Under the pieces are notes generated by a model. The model did not search any database and was not told where the DNA came from. It saw only the letters and a program-made list of their open reading frames with translations. The translations under genes were made by a program, and so were the position numbers. This document shows, piece by piece, positions 1-8,599 of a stretch of 64,000 nucleotides of DNA (its first letter is position 1; each line of letters begins with the position of its first letter). The DNA is from Candidatus Fermentibacteraceae bacterium (lineage in GTDB: Bacteria; Fermentibacterota; Fermentibacteria; Fermentibacterales; JCC-6), in contig JADGDO010000001.1 in NCBI GenBank assembly GCA_016744855.1, forward strand, positions 62,001 to 126,000, in the 5' to 3' direction.

Positions 1-17
1 CAATGTAAGGAGTAACC

Positions 18-347
18 ATGAAAAGGATTTTGTTTTTTCTAGTTCTAATTCTGTTGGCCGGGTGTGGAGGATCGAAGATCCAACTCAATAACGGGACAGG
101 CATGGATCTCTCATCGGTTACCCTGTCTATCGCAGGAAATTCCGAGACCTGGAGCAATATTGCGGCAGATCAAACTTTCGGATCAGACATATCCATTCCA
201 AGTGAAGCTGCAACTATTCTTATAGAGTGGGAAGCTGCCGGAGAAGAATGGTCAATGGAATATGTAACTATCGATTCAGCCAGTATTGCGGACAGGATAA
301 GCATTCTTTTCGCGTTTGAGGAAATAAGCGTAAATTACTCCTTTTAA
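18..347 (+). CDS. Small predicted lipoprotein
   Basis: A 109-residue protein with a lysine start, a hydrophobic stretch and a lipobox (LLAGC) that puts the lipidated Cys near residue 16. The mature part is a short beta-rich domain of unknown function. It resembles in layout the lipoprotein at 29749-30105: a Cys-Gly/Ser-rich start, then N-x-G followed by alternating hydrophobic strands. A Shine-Dalgarno AAGGAG lies 7 bases before the ATG. The gene ends with TAA and is separated by 90 bases from the next gene. I do not recognise the family. Confidence 0.75.
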   Translation: MKRILFFLVLILLAGCGGSKIQLNNGTGMDLSSVTLSIAGNSETWSNIAADQTFGSDISIPSEAATILIEWEAAGEEWSMEYVTIDSASIADRISILFAFEEISVNYSF

Positions 348-408
348 GTAAGTTGAGGCGACCTGCTTCATCTACAGGGGTGCCTGTATCATGAATAAAT
401 AGGCATAT

Positions 409-432
409 TCCCGGTTCAACTGGAACCGGGAG
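409..432 (+). promoter_or_regulatory. Hairpin covering the ribosome binding site of the activase gene
   Basis: Bases 409-417 and 423-431 form a perfect 9-bp stem with a 5-base loop. The 3' arm contains GGGA of the Shine-Dalgarno GGGAG (428-432), 5 bases before the ATG at 438. No T-run follows, so it is not an intrinsic terminator. The folded form should hide the ribosome binding site; the regulatory effect is inference. Confidence 0.5.
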
Positions 433-437
433 TACAA

Positions 438-3400
438 ATGAATAAAATAGTTGCTGGTATTGATATAGGATCTGTTGCTATTAAAGTCGCATTCCTGCAG
501 AATAAAAAAATTACAAGAGGCATTTACCACAGACACCAGGGAAAACCCCTTGAGTCTCTGCTACACCTCTACACCAAGTATCCTGAATTGAATAGAACAC
601 CGGTAGTTCTTACCGGCTCTGGCTCAACAAGAATAGCTGAATTTACAGACATTTTAATTGTGAATGAAGTAGTAGCTCTTTCTGCTTCAATTTCTGAATA
701 TCTGTCAGATGCAGGGTCTGTTATTGAAATGGGTGGACAGGACTCAAAACTTCTTCTTATGCGATATGATGCATCCGGGGAAACTGTTATGGACGAATTC
801 TCAATGAATTCAATATGCGCCGCAGGTACAGGATCATTCCTCGATCAACAAGCTGGAAGGCTCGGTCTTTCTCCAGAGGAGATGGGAGACCTAGCAGTTA
901 CCTGCGAAAACCCTCCTAGAATCGCAGGCCGATGCAGTGTCTTTGCTAAGAGTGATATGATTCACCTTCAGCAGGTTGGCGCAACTGTTGCAGAGATAGT
1001 TAGTGGTCTGTGTTTTGCAGTAGCAAGAAATTTCAGAAGCGTTATCGCCGCAGGAAGGCGTTTCAGATATCCAGTTGTTTTTGTTGGTGGTGTTGCTGCA
1101 AACAACGGTATGGTCAAAGCTTTTGAAGATGTTCTTGACGGTGAAGTAATAGTACCGGAACACTTCAGCATGTTTACTGCAGCTGGCGCTGCACTCTCTA
1201 GAAAACCCATAGTTCTTACTGGTGATCAGATCCAGGAATTGATAAATGCTACCGCGTCCGGTATCGAAACTCTGCCCTCTCTGAAGCCTTTTGCTCTGGA
1301 AGCAGCAGATTTTTCTATTTCTGATGAACTTCCACCAGAGGGTGTTTACCTCGGTATAGATGTCGGATCAATTAGCACCAATCTCGCAGCTGTCTCTACC
1401 GATGGGAAAGTCATTGATAGGTTGTATCTCAGGACTGCAGGCAAGCCTCTTGAAGCAGTTAAGAACGGCCTTAGAACCATGGGACCAAGAGTTTCCTCAG
1501 TACCAGTTCTTGGAGTCGGTGTTACCGGTAGTGGTAGATACATGACAGGTGATTTTGTAGGAGCGGATGTTGTTCGGAATGAAATATCGGCACAAGCCAG
1601 AGCTGCTATTGAAATTGATCCTGAAGTTGATACAATTTTTGAAATAGGTGGACAGGATTCCAAGTACATTTCCATAGAAAATGGTCGTGTAGTTGATTTC
1701 GAAATGAACAAGGTCTGTGCCGCTGGAACCGGTTCATTTCTGGAGGAGCAGGCAGAAAAACTGAGCCTTGATATACGGGAGTTCGGTCCGATGGCTCTTT
1801 CTGCTTCCGATCCATGTCGCCTAGGAGAAAGATGCACTGTGTTTATGGAGAGTGACGTTGTCTCTCATCAGGCTGCCAGTACTCCAGTTGAACAGATAAC
1901 ATCCGGTCTCTGTTATTCTATTGTAAAAAACTATCTTCACCGTGTTGTCGGTGAAAGAGCAATAGGAAAAAAGATTTTCTTTCAGGGGGGAACAGCTTAC
2001 AATCAAGGTGTTGTTGCTGCATTCAACTCTGTTCTCGGAGATGGCAAAGAGGTTATTCTTCCTCCGCACCATGATGTTACAGGTGCAATAGGTGTTGCTC
2101 TTATGGCGAGAGATTCGATGACTTTCGGGCAACCTTCTGCATTCAAAGGATGGAGCCTTTCTGAAAACAGTTATTTGCAGGATTCATTTATATGCAAGGC
2201 TTGTTCTAATGATTGTGAGATTCACAGGGTCACACTCTCTGATGGTACGAAGCTTTTTTACGGTGGCCGCTGTGAAAAATACGAAACCGGTTCAATGCAG
2301 ATCACACCCGGTGGTGAAAACCTCTTTCTGGAGAGAGTTGATAATCTCTTTAAGAATTCCGGAGAGGAGTGGGGGAGCGGTCCTGTAATTGGTATCGCAA
2401 GGTCACTTTGGTTCTGGGAGCTCTTTCCATTTTTCGGTACATTCTTTAGATCAATGGGCTGTAGAATTGCAGTGAGTAGTGAATCGACTTCGACTACTGT
2501 TCATTCCGGTGTTGAGAGTGTCGCAGCGGAAACTTGTTTTCCCGTTAAAATCGCTCACGGGCATGTCTTAGAACTGCTTGAGAAGGGTGTGGAAACACTT
2601 TTCCTTCCATCTATTCTGAGAAATAAGCCACAGGGTGATTTCGCTGAATCCTACAACTGCCCGTACATACAGGGGTCACCATACATTCTGGATGCAGGTC
2701 TTATGTTGAACCTTAAGAAAAACATCAGAGTTCTCAAACCGGTACTTAATTTCGCACTGCCTGGTGAGGAATGGATGAGCTCGTTGATTGATACTGCAGT
2801 TGAACTCGGTTTTAGCACAGCTGACGCTAAAAGAGCCCTCAAGGCAGCGGAACTTGCCCAGGAGAAGTTTACCGAAGTTAACAGAGAAATCGGTGCGAGA
2901 GCTGTCAGGAATCTCAATGGACGACGTGGATTTGTTGTTGTAAGTCGCCCTTACAATGGTTCTGATCCGATGGTGAACACCAATCTTCCGGCTAAACTGG
3001 CAAAATTGGGTGGAGTAGTTATTCCTCTGGATATGCTTCCTCTTCCTATAGAACGGGCTTCTGAAAGCTATCAGAATATGTACTGGCACTACGGGCAGAG
3101 AATTCTCGCCGGAGCTATTGCGGTCAAAGAGAATAAAGATCTGCATGCCGTTTACATAAGTAATTTTGGGTGCGGCCCGGATTCCTTTATAGAGCATTCC
3201 TTCAGAGAAATCATGGGGGAGAAACCCTACCTGGCAATTGAGATAGATGAGCATGCAGCCGATGCTGGTGTTATCACACGATGTGAAGCATTTCTTGATG
3301 CGCTCGAAGGTGCAGGTACGACTGGTACTGGAACCTATAAGGGGCTTGAGAATTCAGTCGAAAACGTTACAGGAAGAACTCTCTGGATTCCTCTGATGAG

Positions 3401-4580
3401 CGAAGGCAGCTATCTTGCGGCCGCTGCAGTTAGAAACAGAGGGATCGATGCTAGAGTTTTACCTCCCACCGACTCGGAAACTGTTGCTCTCGGAAGAACT
3501 GTAACTACTGGGAGGGAATGCTATCCAGCTATTATCACCGCTGGAAATATGCTGAAAATACTCAAAACGAATGAACCGGAGAAAACAGGATTTTTTATGG
3601 CTACAGCATCCGGTCCTTGTAGATTCGGTAGGTACTGCAACTTCCACAGGCAGGTTCTGGAGAAGAAGGGTTATTCCGGGGTTCCTGTACTTACAGCAAC
3701 CTCCAGTGATTCCTACTCCAGTGTCCCTGGTCTTGGATCAAGAAAGTTTCAAAAAGACCTGCTACAGGGCATTGCCGCAGCTGATGTTCTGAAAAGGGCT
3801 CTCGTAAGGGTGCGCCCGTACGAAGTGACACCGGGCTCTGCAGACTTGTTATTTGAGAAGTGGCTCCGTGAGTTTGAGAAAGCCCTAGAGAAGGGTACTT
3901 CTCTCTCCGTTTCCGCAAGGAAAGCTGCTGCCGAGTTCAGGAAGTTCCCTATGCAGGATATTCCCAGAAAGCCTCTCGTTGCGGTGTTTGGTGAGATATA
4001 TGTGAGAAATGACGATTACGCGAATGACAACACTATCAGAAAGCTCGAAGCACTCGGTGCCGAGGTCATATACACTCCGCTTACTGAATGGTTCGACTAT
4101 GTGAATCACAGCTACATCGAGAAATCCAGAGAGAACAAAAAAACTACTTCAGTGATAAAAGGTAAAGCTATCGGTCTGGTAATAACCAAAGTGAAGAGGG
4201 TTGTGGAAAAGCACTTTGATGAACTGTTTAAGGGTACTCCACACGCATCAGCTTCACAAATTATGAAGGCGTCAGCACCCTATATGACTGAAAATATTGG
4301 TGGAGAAGCAGTTCTCTGTATCGGTACTCCAATTGCCCTTCTGGAGCACGGGGGGATTGACGGTGCTGTCAATGTGTACCCTTTCAACTGTCTCCCCGGG
4401 ACAATAGTATCAGCCATCTCAAGAAGAATCAAGCGCGATAAACCTGGACTGCCATGGTTGAACCTAGCTTTCGACGGCCAGGAGGAAACAGACAACACGT
4501 CCAGATTTGAAGCCTTTATGGATCAGGTGCGCAGACTACATCACGGTAAAGCAAAAGAAATGGAAGGAAGAGAAGAATGA
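438..4580 (+). CDS. CoA-dehydratase activase, tandem BadF/BcrA-type ATPase with DUF2229 and HgdB-like parts
   Basis: A 1380-residue protein of the large acyl-CoA dehydratase activase family, known as 2-hydroxyacyl-CoA dehydratase activator-like. Two ASKHA ATPase domains are visible: GIDIGS near residue 7 with CAAGTGSF near 130, and GIDVGS near 305 with CAAGTGSF near 427. Each has a GGQDSK motif and a second Cys (GRCSVF, GERCTVF), as expected for a bridging [4Fe-4S] cluster. From about residue 580 a Cys-bearing DUF2229-type region starts (FICKACSNDC), followed by a region like the HgdB dehydratase subunit. Members of this size are common in anaerobes but their substrate is usually unknown. The stop overlaps the next start (ATGA), so it is translationally coupled to the M18 peptidase. 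Confidence 0.88.
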   Translation: MNKIVAGIDIGSVAIKVAFLQNKKITRGIYHRHQGKPLESLLHLYTKYPELNRTPVVLTGSGSTRIAEFTDILIVNEVVALSASISEYLSDAGSVIEMGGQDSKLLLMRYDASGETVMDEFSMNSICAAGTGSFLDQQAGRLGLSPEEMGDLAVTCENPPRIAGRCSVFAKSDMIHLQQVGATVAEIVSGLCFAVARNFRSVIAAGRRFRYPVVFVGGVAANNGMVKAFEDVLDGEVIVPEHFSMFTAAGAALSRKPIVLTGDQIQELINATASGIETLPSLKPFALEAADFSISDELPPEGVYLGIDVGSISTNLAAVSTDGKVIDRLYLRTAGKPLEAVKNGLRTMGPRVSSVPVLGVGVTGSGRYMTGDFVGADVVRNEISAQARAAIEIDPEVDTIFEIGGQDSKYISIENGRVVDFEMNKVCAAGTGSFLEEQAEKLSLDIREFGPMALSASDPCRLGERCTVFMESDVVSHQAASTPVEQITSGLCYSIVKNYLHRVVGERAIGKKIFFQGGTAYNQGVVAAFNSVLGDGKEVILPPHHDVTGAIGVALMARDSMTFGQPSAFKGWSLSENSYLQDSFICKACSNDCEIHRVTLSDGTKLFYGGRCEKYETGSMQITPGGENLFLERVDNLFKNSGEEWGSGPVIGIARSLWFWELFPFFGTFFRSMGCRIAVSSESTSTTVHSGVESVAAETCFPVKIAHGHVLELLEKGVETLFLPSILRNKPQGDFAESYNCPYIQGSPYILDAGLMLNLKKNIRVLKPVLNFALPGEEWMSSLIDTAVELGFSTADAKRALKAAELAQEKFTEVNREIGARAVRNLNGRRGFVVVSRPYNGSDPMVNTNLPAKLAKLGGVVIPLDMLPLPIERASESYQNMYWHYGQRILAGAIAVKENKDLHAVYISNFGCGPDSFIEHSFREIMGEKPYLAIEIDEHAADAGVITRCEAFLDALEGAGTTGTGTYKGLENSVENVTGRTLWIPLMSEGSYLAAAAVRNRGIDARVLPPTDSETVALGRTVTTGRECYPAIITAGNMLKILKTNEPEKTGFFMATASGPCRFGRYCNFHRQVLEKKGYSGVPVLTATSSDSYSSVPGLGSRKFQKDLLQGIAAADVLKRALVRVRPYEVTPGSADLLFEKWLREFEKALEKGTSLSVSARKAAAEFRKFPMQDIPRKPLVAVFGEIYVRNDDYANDNTIRKLEALGAEVIYTPLTEWFDYVNHSYIEKSRENKKTTSVIKGKAIGLVITKVKRVVEKHFDELFKGTPHASASQIMKASAPYMTENIGGEAVLCIGTPIALLEHGGIDGAVNVYPFNCLPGTIVSAISRRIKRDKPGLPWLNLAFDGQEETDNTSRFEAFMDQVRRLHHGKAKEMEGREE

Positions 4581-5857
4581 AAGAAGAAATAAAGGGATTG
4601 ATCACATTTCTTGAGAATTCTCCAACCGCTTCCCACTGCGTTGAGATCTCTGCCGACCTTCTAAAACAAGACGGGTTCAGGGAGATATCAATGGGTGAGG
4701 AGTGGAAACTGAATCATGGAGACAAGTGTTTCGTTATTGATTCGGCCTCAACAATAGCAGCATTCATAGTGGGTGATAAACCCGCTTCAGAATCCGGTTT
4801 TAGAATAATCGGAACACACACAGATTCCCCTGGCTTCAGATTAAAACCAGAGCCTTATGCCTATACAGAAGGTCTCTCCACTCTTGGTGTTGAAATTTAC
4901 GGTGGACCTACTGTTGCAACATGGTTTGACCGTGATCTTGGTCTTGCTGGTAATGTGTCATTTATGGAAGATGACTGCCTTGTTACCCGGCTCTACAGAA
5001 TAGATCAACCTGTTCTCAGGTTCCCCTCACCAGCAATTCATCTAAACCGTACGGCAAACAAGGATGGTTTCAAGGCGAATGCCGAGGAGCAGCTACTTCT
5101 TGTGTTTGGAGACGAAGAGGATGATTTTGACACTCTGAGGACGCTAATAGCAGATGCAGCTGGAATCACTCCAGAGCAGATTATAGATTTTTCAGGTGAA
5201 GTCTTTGATGTTCAGGCACCTGCTTTGAACGGCATAAAGGATAATTATCTGGTATCATCTGGGATAGACAATCAGGCAAGTACTCACGCTGCAATAGTCG
5301 CATTGACAGCAGCTGAAAAAGCCGACTCAACGGCAGTAATTTTCCTCTTTGATAACGAGGAAATAGGCTCTAGAACAGTGAATGGTGCTGCATCTCCATT
5401 TATGGAGAGAGTTCTGGAAAGACTCTCCGGATCCAGAGACGACTTCTTCAGAGCCTGCAGCCACAGCATAAACGTTAGTGCAGACTGTGTTCATGCCGTA
5501 CATCCGGGTTGGGTAGCGAAGCACAGTAAACTTTCCAAGCCTCAGTTGAACAAGGGTCCTGCAATAAAAATGTCAGCGGGAGGCAGTTATGCTTCAAGTG
5601 CAAGAACTTCCGCTTACTTCATTAAGTGTGCTGAGCTTGTGGAAAGCCCTATCCAGAAATTTGTTTCTCGTGCTGACGGGAGAAGTGGAGGCACTTTGGG
5701 TCCCATAGCAGCTACAGGTACAGGTATACCGACTGTTGACGTGGGCAGCCCGATGCTCTCAATGCACTCCATCCGTGAGATGGCTGGAACTGTCGACCAC
5801 GAAAATATGATAAACTGCATGAAGGTTCATCTTGAGGGACGTATTGCCTTAACTTAG
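4577..5857 (+). CDS. apeB: M18 family aminopeptidase (aspartyl aminopeptidase type)
   Basis: A 426-residue zinc aminopeptidase, close to the usual M18 length. Metal-binding motifs are visible: GTHTDSPGFRLKP near residue 77, SSGIDNQAST near 230, DNEEIGSRT near 260, and a C-terminal MHSIRE segment. There is no signal peptide, so it should act in the cytoplasm, removing acidic N-terminal residues from peptides. Its ATG overlaps the stop of the activase gene by 4 bases, and a strong terminator follows. The family assignment is firm; the gene symbol is a family convention. Confidence 0.9.
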   Translation: MKEEIKGLITFLENSPTASHCVEISADLLKQDGFREISMGEEWKLNHGDKCFVIDSASTIAAFIVGDKPASESGFRIIGTHTDSPGFRLKPEPYAYTEGLSTLGVEIYGGPTVATWFDRDLGLAGNVSFMEDDCLVTRLYRIDQPVLRFPSPAIHLNRTANKDGFKANAEEQLLLVFGDEEDDFDTLRTLIADAAGITPEQIIDFSGEVFDVQAPALNGIKDNYLVSSGIDNQASTHAAIVALTAAEKADSTAVIFLFDNEEIGSRTVNGAASPFMERVLERLSGSRDDFFRACSHSINVSADCVHAVHPGWVAKHSKLSKPQLNKGPAIKMSAGGSYASSARTSAYFIKCAELVESPIQKFVSRADGRSGGTLGPIAATGTGIPTVDVGSPMLSMHSIREMAGTVDHENMINCMKVHLEGRIALT

Positions 5858-5878
5858 ATGATTAATTAAATAAACAGC

Positions 5879-5915
5879 AAAGAAAGAGGTGACTTCGGTT
5901 ACCTCTTTCTTTTTT
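5879..5915 (+). terminator. Intrinsic terminator after the M18 peptidase gene
   Basis: An AAAGAAAGAGGT/ACCTCTTTCTTT stem with a small GACTTCGGTT-type loop is followed by a run of T. It closes the activase-peptidase operon and insulates the next gene. Confidence 0.85.
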
Positions 5916-5973
5916 GATATAAAGCCGGTATCTTTCTTTCTTGTAAAGTTTCACGAACCACGAAAGGAAAGAA

Positions 5974-7185
5974 ATGAAACTGATCCTGCTCTTGCTTTTT
6001 GCTACTGCTGCAACTGTCCTTGCGGACGTACCGTCGTATGAGGATTACTGGTATGTCTATGCAGATGCCCAGAGAATCGATCTTCCAATCGGCCATGCTT
6101 CACCTCTCGTTACCGACTGGGATGGCGACGGAGACAAAGACCTTTTTGTCGGAAGATTTCAGAGTGGTAACATCATGGTTTACACCAATGATGGCACAAA
6201 CGATTCGCCAATTCTTGCCTACTCAGGGTTGCTCCAGGCGGGTGGAACCAATCTTTCCGTCCCATCGGGTTGATGCACTGGTGCTACAAATCCACAGGCT
6301 GTGGATTGGAACGATGACGGATATACAGATCTTATTGTGGGAGACCGTAACGGATTCATTAACTACTTCGAGAGAAGTTCTGACGGAACACTTCTTGCAG
6401 GTGTTAAACTTGTCAGTGGTGGAACAATGATTGATGCCGGTGGTAACTCAGCACCGGATTTTGCAGACTGGGACAATGACGGAGATCTCGACATGATCGT
6501 CGGCAGTGATATGACCAGTGCTGTAAGAGTTTATGAGAATACAGGTTCGGCTTCTGCATACACATTCGATGGCTATACAGACTTCACTGCAGGGGGCTCA
6601 ACCGTAACATGGTATCGCTCGATGCCCAGTATTTACGACATGAACGGTGATGGTCTCTTTGATGTTGTAATTGGCGCACAGAACAAGAAGTTCCACTACT
6701 ACGAAAACACAGGAACTCTTGGAAGCCCTTCATTTGCAGCTGACGACCCTCTCGAGTACGAGGCTGGCGGGGATGTTCTAACAGACCATAGTGACAGCAG
6801 ACTCGATATTTGCGACTGGAATGAAGATGGATACCTCGACCTGGTAACAGGAGATTACGACGATTATGTCTATCTCTATTTCGCTCATAATCCAGTTGGA
6901 GTTGAAGAAACAACCACGGGAATTCTTGCACCTTCAGCTCTTCGAATGAACGAGAATCCTGTTCGTTCTAACCTCTCAATATCCATTAACCTCGGAACCA
7001 CCACAACTGCAGACTTAACAGTTTACACGATGGATGGAAGAGTCGCAATGACCCATTCAACAGGATCGCTTGAAGCAGGGCACAATTCGGTAACTATTCC
7101 GAACAGTCTTCCAAGCGGAACCTATCTTCTTCATTGTACTGCCGGCAATCTCCAACTAACTGAGAGATTTGTAGTTGTAAGGTAG
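5974..7185 (+). CDS. Secreted FG-GAP repeat protein with predicted selenocysteine (UGA at codon 100) and C-terminal sorting domain
   Basis: Read through the TGA at 6271-6273, this frame gives 403 residues. Order: signal peptide (about 1-17, cut after VLA), an FG-GAP blade (TDWDGDGDKD), then G-U-C-T-G-A-T. At least four more calcium-binding-type repeats follow (VDWNDDGYTD, ADWDNDGDLD, YDMNGDGLFD, CDWNEDGYLD). The last 80 or so residues are a type IX-like sorting domain (SNLSIS, VYTMDGRV, LPSGTYLL, ending FVVVR). Without recoding, the upstream part would be a 99-residue stub. The downstream part has no credible start: its first in-frame ATG is at 6313, inside a repeat, and the sequence between continues the repeat. 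The gene at 7300 repeats the arrangement exactly. A SECIS-like hairpin follows the UGA. Function is unknown; a surface redox role for the U-C pair is inference. Confidence 0.85.
6271..6307 (+). promoter_or_regulatory. Predicted UGA selenocysteine codon plus bacterial SECIS-like hairpin (copy 1)
   Basis: The in-frame TGA (6271-6273) is followed by TGC. Bases 6289-6307 form a perfect hairpin, 8-bp stem AATCCACA/TGTGGATT with loop GGC, whose loop starts 23 bases after the UGA. Known bacterial SECIS elements lie directly downstream of the UGA, inside the coding region, with a G near the start of the loop. The hairpin is conserved base for base in the paralog at 7615-7633. Confidence 0.75.
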
Positions 7186-7204
7186 TCGTGTGTAAATAAC
7201 GATT

Positions 7205-7236
7205 AAAAGGGGTGTCATCCAGACACCCCTTTTTTA
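7205..7236 (+). terminator. Intrinsic terminator between the two FG-GAP selenoprotein genes
   Basis: The stem AAAAGGGGTGTC/GACACCCCTTTT with loop ATCCA runs into TTTTTT. The two paralogs are therefore separate transcription units rather than an operon. Confidence 0.88.
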
Positions 7237-7299
7237 TAGTTCAATAAAATGATATACTTGAGTCCCCGCTACGTTTCATGAAATATTGGAGGAGGCTAG

Positions 7300-8511
7300 A
7301 TGAAAACCTGTTTTCTACTGCTGCTGCTTATCTCAGTTGCAGCACTTTCGCAGGCACCAACCTATGAGAGCTATTGGTATCTCTACGCAGACGGCGAGCA
7401 GATCCAGTTGAACTTGGGCAATGCATCCCCGCTTGTAACAGATTGGGACAGCGACGGAGATAAAGATCTTATCGTTGGACGGTATACCAACGGGAATATC
7501 ATGATGTACACGAATGATGGTACGAATGATTCACCGATTCTTACCTACAGTGGGTTTATGGAGGCCGCAGGCACGACTATTGCACTGCCTTACGGTTGAT
7601 GCACCGGTGCTACAAATCCACAGGCTGTGGATTGGAATAACGACGGGTACACAGATATTATCGTAGGCGACAGAGAAGGTTTTGTAAACTTCTTTGAAAG
7701 AAATTCAGACGGAACACTCGATGCTGGTGTTAAGCTTCTCAGCGGTGGTACAATAATCGATGTAGGGGCCAACTCAGCACCAGATTTTGCTGATTGGGAT
7801 AATGACGGTGATCTTGACATGATTCTTGGCAGCGACTTGACCAGTGCAGTCAGGGTTTATGAGAACACCGGTTCAGCTTCCGCATACGCATTTGATGGTT
7901 ATACAAACTTCATCGCCGGTGGTTCAACCGTAACATGGTATCGCTCGATCCCAAGTATTTACGACATGAACGGCGACGGTCTTTTTGATGTTCTCATGGG
8001 TGCCCAGAACAAGAAGTTCCACTACTATGAGAACACGGGAACTCTTGGCAATCCTTCTTTCGCTGCTGATGATCCACTCGAGTACGAATCCGGCGGAGAC
8101 ATTCTTACTGACAACGGTGACAGCAGACTCGACATCTGTGACTGGAATGAAGACGGCTATCTGGACATCGTCGCAGGAGATTACGAACTGGATGTATATC
8201 TTTACTTCGCCCATGATGGTGTAGGAATCGAAGACAATACTTCCGGACTCGTTACCCCTGCTTCTCTTCGAATGAATCAGAACCCTGTAGCTTCTAATCT
8301 TTCCATATCTGTAAACCTCGGAGCAGCTGCATGCGCAGACTTAACTGTTTACACGATGGATGGAAGAGTTGCAATGACGCATACGACAGGCTCACTTGCA
8401 GCTGGCCATAACACAGTCATTGTTCCCAATGACCTTCCAAACGGCACCTACATGCTTCACTGCACAGCAGGAAACAGAGAGCTGACAGAAAGATTCGTAG
8501 TAGTCAGATAA
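7300..8511 (+). CDS. Secreted FG-GAP repeat protein with predicted selenocysteine, paralog of the upstream gene
   Basis: The gene is exactly the same length as its neighbour (403 residues with readthrough) and has the in-frame TGA at the same codon, 100 (7597-7599), again followed by TGC. Layout: signal peptide (about 1-19), FG-GAP blade (TDWDSDGDKD), G-U-C-T-G-A-T, four further blades (VDWNNDGYTD, ADWDNDGDLD, YDMNGDGLFD, CDWNEDGYLD), then the same type IX-like sorting domain ending FVVVR. A GGAGGAGG ribosome site precedes the ATG. The pair looks like a tandem duplication with many silent and some amino-acid changes. The UGA has been kept while flanking residues (S-G versus Y-G) changed, which argues against a chance nonsense mutation. 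Confidence 0.85.
7597..7633 (+). promoter_or_regulatory. Predicted UGA selenocysteine codon plus SECIS-like hairpin (copy 2)
   Basis: TGA at 7597-7599 is followed by TGC and a perfect hairpin at 7615-7633 (8-bp stem, GGC loop, loop starting 23 bases after UGA). Of the 41 bases beginning at the UGA, 40 match copy 1. The single change (T to C, base 9) lies outside the 7615-7633 hairpin and is silent in the reading frame. Confidence 0.75.
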
Positions 8512-8532
8512 CAGGCTTCTGTTGTATAAAGG

Positions 8533-8558
8533 TAAAGGGCAGCTCCGGCTGCCCTTTA
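8533..8558 (+). terminator. Terminator-like hairpin after the second FG-GAP gene
   Basis: TAAAGGGCAGC/GCTGCCCTTTA forms an 11-bp stem with a TCCG loop. The T-tract after it is poor (CTGTTATAATC), so termination is probable but not certain. The position argues against translation of the next gene starting upstream of it. Confidence 0.55.
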
Positions 8559-8599
8559 CTGTTATAATCTGGAAATACCTCTTTCAGAAAGGATTTCTT

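Noticed and set aside
891-2132. Reverse-strand frames inside the activase gene
   Set aside because: They are shadows of a well-supported gene and lack ribosome sites and family features.
5974-7185. FG-GAP genes as two independent pseudogenes with nonsense mutations
   Set aside because: The same codon in two paralogs, followed by an otherwise intact frame and an over-conserved hairpin, is very unlikely by chance mutation. Inheritance of one nonsense allele before duplication remains possible, but would not explain the silent-site conservation.
8522-8599. Upstream start for the disulfide reductase
   Set aside because: The added 26 residues overlap a terminator-like hairpin and have no family counterpart; a ribosome site precedes the ATG at 8600.
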